Shown piece by piece: positions 53,259-64,000 of a DNA stretch of 64,000 bases. The notes below the pieces were generated by a model that worked only from the letters and a program-made list of their open reading frames with translations, did no database searches and was not told the origin of the DNA. Within the stretch, counting starts at the first letter, position 1, and each line of letters opens with the position of its first letter. Source of the stretch: Panicum virgatum (taxonomy: Eukaryota > Streptophyta > Magnoliopsida > Poales > Poaceae). Position numbers and translations under genes: made by a program. The stretch is taken from positions 20,157,756-20,221,755 of the forward strand of contig NC_053141.1 in assembly GCF_016808335.1 (NCBI RefSeq), in the 5' to 3' direction.

Positions 53259-54842
53259 ATGTCAGAAACTGGATCCTCCGATTCAAATGCACAACGTGAC
53301 CAAGTGCTGAATCTGCAACAAGAAGTGTCTGCACAAATAGGTGCATGTAGCACGTCTCAGCGTATGAAGCCAAGAGCACAAACCAAGTGTCCTAGTGACA
53401 TCATCAAAGTCGCAGGCTTCGACAGTGACTGGTTCCCAACAAATGATGATGGAATGAAACGCTGGCGACTAATCTTTGGATTAATCGCACGGCAAAGGGT
53501 TGGAATCAATATCCACTTTGAGAATTTGGATGAGCCCACGCGGCAGGGCTTGTCCGAGGCAGAGATGAATCGTGTCAGAGGGACGGCATGCAAGTAAATC
53601 GCCAAGCTCCACAGGAGCTTCAAGTCCAATCTGTTACGAAATTTTGTCAGTGAAGGTACAAAGCCCTTCGAGTTGCACAAGCACTTGGATCGTCAAGACT
53701 GGGGAGACTGTCACTTCGGAGCAGTTCAAAGAGAAGAGTGAGCACTTCAAGAACCTTCGTGCTAGGATCACGGACAACCATCACCTCAGTCCAGAGGGCT
53801 ATGCTGGGAAAGAGAAGGGGAGGTGGAGCAAAGAGGACAAGGCAATGGAGGAGGCGGGGTCAGAGAACCCTTGGAAATAGTATCTTGGGCGATCAGCGCC
53901 ATATTTAAGGGCCAAGGCTAGTCCAACACCATCCAGCGGGGAAATCACCAGGAGTAGCGATGGTACCAAGAGGCTGGCCGACCGGGTGATCGAGCAGAAG
54001 GATCATAAGAGCGGTGTAAGAGAACATGGCATCCTCTCCACTCCCATTGATACTCCAGAGCACACTGGTCGCATGCGTGGAGTCTCCAGTTCAAGGGGTT
54101 GGAAGGAAGCCTTCGGCAAAGAACATGAAGGCTTGTGGAAGAAAAAGAAACGGTCATCTGCTATGGATCCCGACCGATTGAAACAGGAGATAAAGAATGA
54201 CATATTTGCTACACTTAGGGCAGTGGGGATAGATGTTGATGCCGCATTATTAGCTGCAGCCCGTGGCAAGAGCAGTTGCGCCTCCAAGGAGGTGGAACAG
54301 CGAGTACCAGAAGAAGCAGCAGCACCAACAGCCTTGCCTAACCCCCCTCCCCAGGTCAGCGCAGCATGCTGAACCCAGGACCTCCCTCCCCCAGTCGTCG
54401 TAACATGCCAGACCATGAGAAATGCATTGGTGATATACTTGATGAGCCGAACACAATTGACAGGCTCAATAATGTCCCAACCCCCTGCAGCATTATAACT
54501 GGAAATTACTCACCTTTGTTGATTGAGCTAGCACAAGGGATTGTGCAACCCAAGGACAAGGAATGCCACACGGTGCCAGTGCAGGATGGGTATGTCATGG
54601 TCAAGATTGATTTTGTCCACGAAAACTCCAAGGATGTCGCTCTGCCCATCCCGCTGCTAGAAGCCGACATTTTTACTTTGGGGGATGCCCGTACCATGCG
54701 GATCCAATGGAAGAAAAGTGGTATTCTCATCCCGCCCATTGGTCGGTCGTCAACTAGTGGTGCCCAAAAGCGTCTACGCAACCCAACACCTAATCCTGAA
54801 TATGTGAAGAAAGATGTCGCAGCATGCGTCGACCCTCCCCCC
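53259..54842 (+). pseudogene. PTTA/En-Spm plant transposase (Transposase_24) plus DUF8039 protein, truncated
   Basis: The probable start is the ATG at 53259 (MSETGSSDSNAQRD), just after an acceptor-like TATTTTTGCAG at 53230-53240. Recognisable parts are IAKLHRSFKSNLLRNFV and LHKHLDRQDWGDCHFG after an in-frame TAA at 53595; HLSPEGYAGKEKGRW; TPEHTGRMRGVSSSRGWKEA; LWKKKKRSSAMDPDRLKQEI (PTTA-type). In a further frame from about 54366 come DUF8039-like sequences (TPCSIITGNYSPLLIELAQG, VQDGYVMVKIDFVHE). At least two stops (near 53595 and 53880) and frame changes near 53725 and 54366 are seen. The LARD at 54843 truncates it; a Ulp1-type C-terminus may lie beyond the window. Confidence 0.72.
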
Positions 54843-56301
54843 TGTTGACGCTCCTTAGCGCCCCGATTTGTATACCGCAAGCGCACGGTTTCGTGTAGCT
54901 TTTCCCTCAGAGTATTCCCCCAAGGTTTATCAATCCGTGGATCGACAAAGAACTACCTAGGTTTTCCATCTAATCTAACGGATCTATCCTAACATGAAGC
55001 ATTGATTGCATATAAAGGGTAAACATTTGATAGATATGAGTGATGTGTAAAGGTTGATCTCATCCATGAACATAGGCTTAATCATAGCAAAACCAAAGAC
55101 ATGACTAGGCCTATCGTCATCTAGTTGTAGTTCAAGCTAACGAGCAAATAAATCATGCATCTCAATCAAAAGCATCTTTAAACTCAAAATCTCCAATCCG
55201 ATCCCTCGATACTCCGCCTACTCTGTGGAGACGGCCTATCACGACGCCCCCCTTTTGAACGAAATACCCTGAAGCAAGTCGAACCCCCTTTGGTAGTTCC
55301 GCCATGAACCTCTAGCCACCATGACTACAAGATCATGCTAAGCGATCTATCTCGATAATAGATCTAAGATGAAGCAAACCCAAAGAAAAGAACGAAATCG
55401 AAAGAGAGAACATGATCGCTAAAAGATTCGGAAGACATGATTATCATTACTCACATAATAGATTCTATTGGATCGTCACCACCGAGTACATACCATTGAC
55501 GACTCCAACTAGCTCATGAACTCCACCATGGCACAACCACGCAGGGAGGCCATGGCAGCTAGGGGTGGCCTAAGCCATCTCCTAGACAACTTCAAAGACT
55601 TGCAGCGGCCGTCGTCTCCCTCCGGTCTTGGCCCTAGGTTTTCGTCGAGTTCTGGGTGGATGGATGCTCCGAGTTGAATAAGGTGCGAGCTATTTATAAG
55701 CCGAGGAAGCCACCGGTCGAAGGGGAGGCCAAACCGCCTCGAAAACGGGCTGGGCCGGCCGGCCCCATGGGCCTAGGCCGGCCGGCCTACCCCATTTCGG
55801 GTTCGCCTTGGTCTCATCTTTCGCGTGTAGACTCCTCGCATCTTCTAGAGTTTCTGTCCTTCACGATTGCACCCCTTTGGACGTTGTTATCTTGGAGATA
55901 TCTTCGAGGAAAGGATAGGATAGGGAATCCTTCCTTAAATCTTCATTTGCTTTGCTTAATTCTGAAGTATCTTGATCTCATCTTCGTGGGCTCGGTCCTT
56001 TGGGCTCTCTTGGAGGATGGATGTGCGTGAATGGGCTTCGAATTAACATGGGCTTTGGTCCTCCCTTTGGGCTTTGGCCTTCATCTTTCTCCGTGTTAGC
56101 GCTCGATCACGGGCCTCGTCATTTCATGTTCCAAAATAGGCCAAAAACCTGCAGAAACGAAGTTCCTCCAAAATATATGTGCAAGTGTGAAAATGACCAA
56201 TAATTAGGCTGGGGTTAAGACGGTTAGTGATTTTGATATTAAATTCATGCCATTATCAAGGATAAACAAGGGATAAAATGGGTACTTAAGGAGCGCCAAC
56301 A
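54843..56301 (-). mobile_element. 3' LTR of the LARD element
   Basis: 1,459 bp on the + strand from TGTTGACGCTCCTTAGCGCC to GGAGCGCCAACA (TGTTG/CAACA termini, with GGAGCG/CGCTCC extending the inverted repeat). The left flank is CCCCC. The 124-codon frame at 55656-56030 lies in the LTR and shows no domain. Confidence 0.88.
55691..55698 (-). promoter_or_regulatory. LTR TATA box (3' LTR)
   Basis: TATAAATA on the - strand (GGCTTATAAATAGCTCGCAC). About 55-90 bp upstream lie GGCCGGCC palindromes (55752-55788). Confidence 0.55.
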
Positions 56302-56315
56302 TTCCCCCCATGCTT
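56302..56315 (-). other. Polypurine tract
   Basis: TAAGCATGGGGGGAA on the - strand directly precedes the 3' LTR. Confidence 0.65.
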
Positions 56316-58330
56316 AAACCTTGCTCGTCCTCGAGTAAGTCCAGGAGCTTTGCTTATAAAGAAATCAGCGTTGCCCCTCAATGTCCTCTCTGCACTTAGT
56401 CATACATAACAAGACATATTGCTCTCTCAAGTATTTAGCATTTAAGTTCATGTTTTGACCGGCTACTTTTTCATTATGGAAGATAGACTAGCAATTAAAG
56501 AACAAGCCACAATAATAGATAAATGCAATGCTCTCAAACTTAAGCGAACTTCAAACATTTACCTTGTTTCATCATGAAGAGTTTTCAAAAGAATGCATAT
56601 CAAACATAAGTGAGGTTCTCTTGCAAAAGATCATGGAAATACTCATCTCATCAAGTCGCTTAAGCCTACATTAGATTGTCTTCAACCTATTCTACTCATA
56701 TGTAAAAGTGGAAGGCTTATGTGGAGCTTGGTATGTAAAAACAATCCTAGCAAAACATTATATCTGAAATATTGTCAAACTAAGAGAGAGATCTATTGGA
56801 TTTACTGAGACTAGTCAAAAAGGCCATTGGAAAATAATGTTGGAGAGGGAGAAAAATGAAACACACACATTTAGATATGTGGACATGTGCAAGTGGCAAA
56901 TGGATGATCCCGAGACACAAATGAAGTTCTCGTTATCGGATTGCACATGGTTGGAAGATTTGAGTATGGAATAGTTCTTCAAAGTAACTTGGAAAATTAA
57001 TGAAGCCAAAAAGAACTAAGGAGCATTTTATTCATCTCTTTTTTTTCTTTCATTTTTCTTTTCTTTTCTCCTTTTTTTCATTTTTCTATTTTTCTCTTTC
57101 TTTCTTTTTTTCTTTCTTTTTGCTCCTTATACCTTTTGATAGCATAGAATACTTACCCAGCCATCCCCCCATGCTTGAACGAATGCTCGTCCTCGAGTAT
57201 GAATAGTGGGAGAACCAACTAGCTAGGGTAAGTATCTCAAATTCACCTTCTTCTTCGTAGAACCTCTTGAATCTCCGGAGAGCCTTGTCTCCCAAAACTT
57301 TTCTTTATATGGTGCCCTTGATTCTTTTGATTCCGTCAAAATGATAATCCATACTCAAATTGGGTTGTGGTCAAGGAGGTAATCACAAAAAGATATTTTT
57401 GGTTTAGGGTGGATATCCAGCGAGGTTTGCAAAATTCCCGAAGTAGAAACTCACAATGCATGGATAAATAGGCTAGCAAAAAGAAGGTTACACAAAAAAA
57501 CGGAATGACCAGCTTCTTAGTCTCATACCAAAGAAATCAATCTTAATCCAACTCATCAAAATATAAGTTTGCAATCTAAATGTTTCATCATGAAAGAATA
57601 TGTATGTATAGGCTTTGGTAGGTAGAACTTTGCAAGAGATTCACAAATATAGATAGCATAGGAATTAAGTTTTCAAATTAAACAACACAAGGTGTAAGGT
57701 CATCGGTAGACTTAAATCAAAGAGCAACATAGAATATGTGGGTTTAGAATTTAGTCATTTAACCTCCACAAATAAAAGAGCCGGTATTTAATCATTTTAA
57801 TTCCATTTAATTGAGAGCAAATTGTCAAGTTATATATAACGTAGCGTAGGTAAAACAAAGCAGCAACTTTCATCATTTTTCCATAAGCATAAGGCATTGC
57901 CAAAATGTATCAATGTGGTGAGCACAAAGTGATGGTGATCCTATACTTATTGAAAATAAAAACAAAACTAGGTTGTCCTCCTAGAAGCCATGTGATAGGT
58001 TGAGAGATATATACAAAGGTTGCATCTATGGTTGAAGGCATATATGTACAAGCATTTAGAAAAAGAGAGAGTTGAGGAAGAATTACCGTCCTTCTCGATG
58101 CTCGTAATGAAGTGTAGTGCGGCCTCCCCCATACTTAAGCATTGTGCTAAGCATGGAAAAAGAATCATGAACATCTTGTGGCAACCGTGATTATCTTACT
58201 CCATGAGATCTTTCTTCCTTGTTCACGAAATCCTCCCCCATGCTTAGCATGATACTAGGCGTGGAAGGGGAAGATGGACCATCTTGCAATTCTTGAAGTC
58301 CTTCCCTCATGTGTATGAATATCATCTTCA
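56316..58330. other. LARD interior, part A: non-coding with repeated PPT-like tracts
   Basis: No coding frame of substance. Additional CCATCCCCCCATGCTTGAAC (about 57162), CCTCCCCCATACTTAAGC (about 58123) and CCTCCCCCATGCTTAGC (about 58231) tracts mimic the true PPT on the - strand. A T/C-rich tract of about 110 bp occupies 57029-57135. Confidence 0.6.
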
Positions 58331-58399
58331 ATGTGTCTTCACCTTTGTTGCCTCAATTTCCTTCAACTTCTTCTTGTACTAAGTCATGGTCCCAATCCT

Positions 58400-58750
58400 T
58401 GCTTCTCATCGTCGTCGCCACCTTCAATTCCTCGTTGTCTCATTGCTGCCTCATCTGCATGAATTTTTCTTTCAATTTCCAGAACAGAACATGTACTGAA
58501 ACATTGCTCCATTGCGAAGTGCACAAATTTTCCTTTCCAACGAGTCCTTATTCGCCCAAAATTGATTCCGAACAAGAGAGTTGTGTCCATTTTATCCCAG
58601 CGCTGCAATCTGTCCCGACGAATTTCAGAACGCGCAACGTCCAATGTTCTTGCCATATCTTCTTGTACGGGTCTTCATATTCATTGATCTTGAATGCGTT
58701 GGAATGATAATTTGATGGAGCTTCTGAATATCAACTTTTTGCTTCTTGTA
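58400..58750. repeat. LARD internal module, copy 1
   Basis: Diverged long-period repeat. Shared landmarks with the other copies: a run like CATCGTCGTCGCCACCTTC, then CAGAACATGTACTGAAAC, TCCTTTCCAACGAGTCCTTA, GCGCTGCAATCTGTCC, TTTCAGAACGCGCAACGT, and GATGGAGCTTCTGAATATC. The 132-codon + frame here is probably incidental. Confidence 0.7.
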
Positions 58751-60424
58751 CAGCTCTGAACATGTTCTCAAATTGATGAAAACAGCTGCGTCTTCCTCGG
58801 GTTTCGACGATGTTGACGATCTTGATTGAAATTCTTTTGGTCTTGAACTCATGGGAGCGCTTCTTCATGCCTGCAAAACATTTTAAACACACACTACCCC
58901 CGGGGTGACGGTTGGGAGTAGAAACAAATGCCAACAAACCTACCATTTCTAAGATCTCAATATGTGGCAAAGTTAGCTTAGCGGAGCTAGTGAGTGTACG
59001 TGTGCGCTAGTGTAAATGCAAATGAGAGGAAGGTATATAAACAAAGACAATGTTTACACCTAGTTCTAAACACCACGTTTATAACTAGGTTGCCGAACTT
59101 CTCCATAGCCAAAAAGACTTATTTAACCAAGGTCAAAACACCATATCTATCCCAAGATCAATAGGCCTTAATAGCACAAGAAAAAATAAAGCGCATTGCA
59201 AAGCTTATAAACCAACCAAATGCAACCTCATAGCTTGGTAACTAAATGATGATGGTCTTCAATCATGTCTAAACACCATGTTTACACAAGATTGCAAAAA
59301 GGAAAATGTTCACGTGAAGCATTAACATGGATATGAAAGCTTTCATCAATAAAGTTGAGACCAAGCTAGCAAAATGAGTGCATGAACAATGGAATGGATG
59401 CAAAGTGCAAATGCAAAATTAGCAAAAACAAGTATTAGCTAGGTTGAAAGGACCTTTCGATGTTGTTCCGCAACTAGTTTATTCAAAAACAATTGCTAAG
59501 AGTGACAAAAAAGCCTTCGCGACACTTCATAAGAAGTGAGGCATTTGTCAATGAAAAGGTTATTTATCGAAAAAGGACCAAGCAACCGAGCTAACAAGGT
59601 TTTAGAAGGAGGTTTATGGGTTTCCTATATTTTTGGCTTAAAACAAAAATTTTGAAGAGAGAGAGTGTTGGGTATAGAAATTCTATCTAAGGTGGTTTCA
59701 AAAAAAACTAGAGAGAAACAAAAGTTAGATTTTTTTTTGAATGAAAAACATACCCTATGGTTTTGGGATTGCTCTATGAGTGGTTTTCCTAAGGGTTTTA
59801 GGATCTCAAAAGCGAGGCTAGTCAATATTTTTAGAAAAGTTTTTTTTTAAATGCAACATGCAATGCAATGCAAGGGTGAGACGAACAACATGGTATGCAA
59901 TGCAACACGGGGTGGGTGAACAAAATAAAATGACATGATGAGGTGGTCTAAAACAAAACAAAAAGTTAGCCTAAGTTAACTAGCCACAAGTTTAGAATCA
60001 AATGGTGGTGCAATGCTTCATAAATCTCTCTAAAAAGACACAAAGAAAAAGACTCAAAATGCTAATAGGCACACAAAAAGGTCTACAAGTTTCCCAAGAT
60101 CAAATAACAAAGTGCTCCCTCAATAACATTTAGAATGAACAACATGAAGTTGTGGTTTTGTTAGAGCAATGGTACAATGTTACTTGATATTCCGATTAAA
60201 GAGTGCAATGTAGACGGTCATATTAATATATATAAAATAAAAGATCGGGTTGCCTCTCGCAAAGCGCTTCATTTAAAGTCATAGAGCTCGACTTTCTTAC
60301 CTTCAAATTGATGCGAAGCCATGGTCCTTCATGCAAGAGGTGAAGGTGTTCCATGCAGCTCTTATTCCACTTCCCATGTTGGACATGATCAATCACGCTT
60401 AATGGAAAACTTGCCCAATCGTAT
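58751..60424. other. LARD interior, part B: AT-rich, non-coding
   Basis: No gene is seen. Many AAAACA and ATGCAATGCAA strings (for example near 59860-59910). Short open frames lack domains. Confidence 0.5.
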
Positions 60425-60765
60425 CTCACATCATCGTCACCTCCTTCTTTGTTGTCCTTCATTGCTACCTTTCTTTTCACGGATTTTCCTCTCTGTCAAG
60501 ATTGGGAGTTGCGCCAACCAATTGATCCAACACAAGGTGCACAAAATCTTCTTTCCAACAAGTCTTTATTTGCCCAAAATGCATTCCAATTGAGGGAGTT
60601 ATGCCCCTTTTTTCCGTCACTGCAATCTGCCCCGTGCTGATTTCAGCACGTGCATCTCCGATGTTTGAGACATAGCTCCTCCCGTGGGTCTTCAATTGTA
60701 TCGATCATGGATGCGTCGAACCGAGGACTTGATGGAGATACTGAATATTCAACTTTCTTGCATTG
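60425..60765. repeat. LARD internal module, copy 2
   Basis: Landmarks: CATCATCGTCACCTCCTTC, CTTTCCAACAAGTCTTTATT, GGGAGTTATGCCCC, CACTGCAATCTGCCC, GATTTCAGCACGTGCATC, GACTTGATGGAGATACTGAA. In the same order and spacing as copy 1. Confidence 0.7.
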
Positions 60766-61544
60766 TAAATCTATGGACTTGTGCACAATATTGATGAGGC
60801 TTAGCGACGTTCATTCTTGAAACTTGAAGATGTTGATGATGGTCAAAATTTTGGGCACAGTTTCCCTCATCATTTGAGTTTCATGTCCTGCATGGTTAGT
60901 GAAATTCGGGGCTTCTCCCGACATGTGCTCTTTTAGGGTCATGAGCTTGACCAAGCGCAAAGCAGGATCGAGATTTGCAATTATTTGTAAACATATGCAA
61001 CATAATCACATCCTCAATTAAATTTTATCAACAAGGCATGGTGTAATTTAATGCAGCATGTGTTTCTTGCATAGCGCGGAGCTCATTATTAGGCAGAGGT
61101 TCTTTAAGCATGAAATCAACCTTCTCAAGAAACTCTAGCCTATCATCATGAAAAGAACAAGGCATAGAATTTAAACTTTCATTCTGACTATCGGTTCGAG
61201 CATGAGATTTTTAAAGATTATCAACAAAACCAATAGAAGCTTGAGAATTCACTGTATACCTTAGCCTCGGAGCTTTTTCATACTCATTGGAGTCGTGGTG
61301 CTTTGTGCGAGATGTCGTCTTGATGCACACTTCATGGTCCATCGTGGTTTGCTTCTCACGTCTCCATGTGTTGAATGTTGCGCTCTTGTAATCCGTCGTG
61401 ATTTGTTTGCAACATCTTCGTTTGTCGAAGGTCGACCGCTTGTGCCTTCATTTGCTAATGTCATTGGGGTTCTTCCTCTGCTCCAAGCCTCTGAATTTTA
61501 TCATGTACGCTTGATGAAAGTATCGCCCAAGCTCCCCTTCATTG

Positions 61545-61905
61545 TTGTCATCGTCATCTTTTCTATCTTGTTCTCATCGCGTTGCTCCTGCCTATTTTTC
61601 GTGGAATATCTCCTATATACTCAACAGAACATATACCAAAATATAGATCTATTGAAAAGTTTATGAAATTACCTTTCCAACGAGTGGTCATTCGCTTTAA
61701 ACGGAGCACAAACGAGGGAGTTATGCCCGTTTCACTTTTGGCGCTGCGTGCTGTCCAGAAATTTTCAGAGTGCACAACCTTCAATGTTTTGGCCATACCC
61801 GCTTGTAGGAATCTCCGATTGACTTGGTTCTTGATTCGTTGGGACGGGAACTTCATGGGGCTTTTGAATATCCAAAAATATACCGCTATTTACTTCTGAG
61901 GTCGA
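61545..61905. repeat. LARD internal module, copy 3
   Basis: Landmarks: TTGTCATCGTCATCTT, CAACAGAACATATACC, CCTTTCCAACGAGTGGTCAT, GGGAGTTATGCCCG, GCGCTGCGTGCTGTCC, TTTTCAGAGTGCACAACC, TTCATGGGGCTTTTGAATAT. Confidence 0.7.
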
Positions 61906-62264
61906 GCTGGACATTGATGAGAACAATATCTTCTTGTGAATCGATCCGAAGATGCCGATGATCTTTATCTTGTGGTCTTCACCATTGATTCACCAGCAAA
62001 TATCATGGCTTCAATGATGTGTCTTCTCCATTGTTCTTGCTTTACCCATGGTGTCGGGATTGGAAGATGCTCCTGTGCTTCATGTTGATGATCCGAATGG
62101 TTTCCTCCCTTGATAACATCACTCGATTAGAAGTATATCGAGCATCTCACTGGAGAAGATAGGTGGTGTCGTGGTTCTTCTAATCTTATTGCCTCCAGCT
62201 TTGGTCAACTTCAAATCATCATCTTTTGCGTACACAGCCCTTCCAATCATCCTTTGACATCATC

Positions 62265-62605
62265 ATCACCTTCTTCGTCGGTTGCTACTGCCTCTGTCCT
62301 CGTTGAATTCCCCTTCATCCAGTGCAGAACATGTACCAAACTTCTACTCCATTGCAAGGTGCATCAAATTATATTTCCAACAAGTGTTTATTCACCCCAA
62401 TTAGACTCTGGATAAAGAAGTTATGCTCGTTTTATTACGGTGCTGCAATCTGTCCAGAGGGATTTCAGAACGCGCAGCGTTGAAAGATTTTACCATAACT
62501 CTTCACACCGATCTCCAAAGTTGATGGTTCTTGATCCGTTGGAAAGAAGACTTGATGGAGCTTCAAAATAATCTATTATTTGCTCATGGTACTTCTCTGA
62601 TCTTG
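62265..62605. repeat. LARD internal module, copy 4
   Basis: Landmarks: CATCATCATCACCTTCTTC, GCAGAACATGTACC, ATTTCCAACAAGTGTTTATT, GAAGTTATGCTCG, GTGCTGCAATCTGTCC, GATTTCAGAACGCGCAGCGT, GACTTGATGGAGCTTCAAAA. Confidence 0.7.
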
Positions 62606-63081
62606 GACGAAAAACTCATCACAATAGTAACACTTCATAGATGATGATGATCGCACGATTTTCTTCACGGTCATGCTTCATACCTATTGCTTGAACAAAC
62701 AATTTTTCCCAAAAACATTAGTCTTTAAAATTAAGTGACACAGCGGCGTACCTTATTTATCATCTTTTGCTTTTGGGGAGTGGGGACTCGATAGCGGATG
62801 CTGGGCCACTAACAAAAGTTAGCACCTACCACTAAAGAGTGAATCTGGATGTTGTCGATGTGGACGTTGTCGATGTTCCATGTCGAGGCTCCTCGATCAT
62901 CTTGTTGCCGATTTTTTGAAATTTGTCGAAGTGGATTATGGACTTCTCTAAGTCCAAGTTTGGTGTCTAACTTTTTCCACCTACTTTCAAGGATACAAAC
63001 AAGAAAACAAAGATATATGCAATAATAAAATTAGGGTTAGTCCAAAAACTAGATAGATCGCCATAGGGTTCGTGTTGCCGA
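62606..63081. other. LARD leader (between module 4 and PBS)
   Basis: No coding content. On the - strand this is the 5' leader downstream of the PBS, where an RNA packaging signal would be expected (family knowledge; not identified here). Confidence 0.4.
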
Positions 63082-63099
63082 TCCCCGGCAACGGCGCCA
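63082..63099 (-). other. Primer-binding site
   Basis: TGGCGCCGTTGCCGGGGA on the - strand, close to the 5' LTR edge at 63108. This PBS is widespread in grass gypsy elements. Confidence 0.75.
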
Positions 63100-63107
63100 G
63101 AAAAGCT

Positions 63108-64000
63108 TGTTGACGCTCCTTAGCGCCCCGATTTGTATACCGCAAGCGCACGGTTTCGTGTAGCTTTTCCCTCAGAGTATTCCTCCAAGGTTTATCAATC
63201 CGTGGATCGACAAAGAACTACCTAGGTTTTCCATCTAATCTAACGAATCTATCCTAACATGAAGCATTGATTGCATATAAAGGGTAAACATTTGATAGAT
63301 ATGAGTGATGTGTAAAGGTTGATCTCATCCATGAACATAGGCTTAATCATAGCAAAACCAAAGACATGACTAGGCCTATCGTCATCTAGTTGTAGTTCAA
63401 GCTAACGAGCAAATAAATCATGCATCTCAATCAAAAGCATCTTTAAACTCAAAATCTCCAATCCGATCCCTCGATACTCCGCCTACTCTGTGGAGACGGC
63501 CTGTCACGACGCCCCCCTTTTGAACGAAATACCCTGAAGCAAGTCGAACCCCCTTTGGTAGTTCCGCCATGAACCTCTAGCCACCATGACTACAAGATCA
63601 TGCTAAGCGATCTATCTCGATAATAGATATAAGATGAAGCAAACCCAAAGAAAAGAACGAAATCGAAAGAGAGAACATGATCGCTAAAAGATTCGGAAGA
63701 CATGATTATCATTACTCACATAATAGATTCGTTTGGATTGTCACCACCGAGTACATACCATTGACGACTCCAACTAGCTCATGAACTCCACCATGGCACA
63801 ACCACGCAGGGAGGCCATGGCAGCTAGGGGTGGCCTAAGCCATCTCCTAGACAACTTCGAAGACTTGTGGCGGCCGTCGTCTCCCTCCGGTCTTGGCCCT
63901 AGGTTTTCGTCGAGTTCTGGGTGGATGGATGCTCCGATTTGAATAAGGTGTGAGCTATTTATAAGCCGAGGAAGCCACCGGTCGAAGGGGAGGCTAAACC
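63108..64000 (-). mobile_element. 5' LTR of the LARD element (partial, cut by window end)
   Basis: 893 bp matching 54843-55735 with about 13 differences counted by eye. A - strand TATAAATA is at 63956-63963. The remaining ~570 bp lie beyond the window. Confidence 0.88.

Larger units (their letters stand above)
47880..54842 (+). mobile_element. CACTA transposon (GGTGACGGGC type) with TNP2 and PTTA genes
   Basis: Subterminal-type repeats at 47880-48030 (CCGTCACCT, AAGTGACGG) are followed on the + strand by a TNP2-like transposase, more repeats, and a PTTA/DUF8039 gene. A LARD-type element inserted at 54843 interrupts the second gene. A clean CACTA terminus is not seen at the left, and the right end lies beyond the window. 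Two adjacent elements of one family cannot be excluded, since the repeats at 51857-52040 sit between the genes. Confidence 0.7.
54843..64000 (-). mobile_element. Non-autonomous LTR retrotransposon (LARD type), runs off the window
   Basis: - strand element with 3' LTR 54843-56301, PPT at 56302-56315, internal region to 63107, PBS 63082-63099, and 5' LTR from 63108 to past the window end. No gag, protease, RT or integrase is detectable in the 6.8-kb interior, so it must be moved in trans. By eye the 893 comparable LTR bases differ at about 13 positions (about 1.5%), so it is young. It sits inside the PTTA/DUF8039 gene of a CACTA element. The TGGCGCCGTTGCCGGGGA PBS suggests a gypsy (Athila/Tat-like) partner. 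Confidence 0.85.

Noticed and set aside
57029..57135. T/C-rich tract as a possible promoter or triplex site
   Set aside because: Simple low-complexity sequence in a LARD; no further support.
58309..58707. 132-residue + strand frame
   Set aside because: It spans a LARD module whose other copies do not keep the frame open, so conservation is not at the protein level.
1..64000. CRISPR arrays, bacterial operons, tRNA or rRNA genes
   Set aside because: No short regularly spaced direct repeats with unique spacers, no Shine-Dalgarno-led gene strings and no tRNA-like cloverleaf was noticed. All evidence points to plant nuclear transposon DNA.

Overview
The window is nuclear DNA from a grass (Poaceae), made almost entirely of nested transposable elements. 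The case for a grass is indirect: long chromodomain Ty3/gypsy LTRs starting TGTAACACC or TGTCAC, a Stowaway MITE starting CTCCCTCC, CACTA elements with GGTGACGGGC or ACCGGTT subterminal repeats, a long-TIR GC-rich MULE, a Sirevirus-like copia LTR, and GC-rich exon-like stretches in AT-rich surroundings. I cannot name the species and see no convincing host gene, tRNA or rRNA. Most element genes carry frameshifts or stops.

Layout. 1-985 is unassigned retroelement-like DNA. 990-5443 is a + strand chromodomain gypsy gag-pol with a 1-bp frameshift and a mutated RT active site. 5444-9061 is a 3.6-kb LTR on the - strand with a chromodomain remnant beside it. 9469-12438 is a 3.0-kb LTR on the + strand. 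12439-18965 is a decayed, probably non-autonomous - strand LTR element: LTR, PBS and a Gln/Tyr-rich then acidic ORF in the gag position. It is interrupted at 13301-14841 by a MULE with 287-bp TIRs and a 9-bp target duplication. 18966-21216 is a PPT-LTR-PBS segment of an Athila/Tat-like element. 22041-24298 is the 3' end and LTR of a Sirevirus-like copia. 24299-28212 is fragmentary: a CACTA end, a TA microsatellite, a Stowaway MITE and a further TIR element.

28218-45469 is a 3.9-kb chromodomain-type solo LTR (TSD ACAAA). It is split by a structurally complete 13.36-kb Tat-lineage gypsy element at 29997-43359 (TSD GCAAC, - strand). That element encodes gag, protease, RT, a degenerate RNase H, a second archaeal-like RNase H and integrase on the - strand. 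On the opposite strand, between integrase and the 3' LTR, it carries two host-like genes: a short Ser/Glu/Asp-rich protein and a spliced plant-mobile-domain (PMD) gene with a coiled-coil C-terminus. This two-direction gene system is the most interesting object in the window.

45779-47880 is one end of an ACCGGTT-type CACTA with a spliced Ulp1-like protease gene. About 47880-54842 is a GGTGACGGGC-type CACTA with broken TNP2 and PTTA/DUF8039 genes; two tandem miRNA-precursor-like hairpins lie in a probable 5' intron of the second gene. 54843-64000 is a - strand non-autonomous LTR element (LARD type) inserted into that CACTA gene. It has no gag-pol, four diverged copies of a ~350-bp module, and a right LTR that runs off the window.
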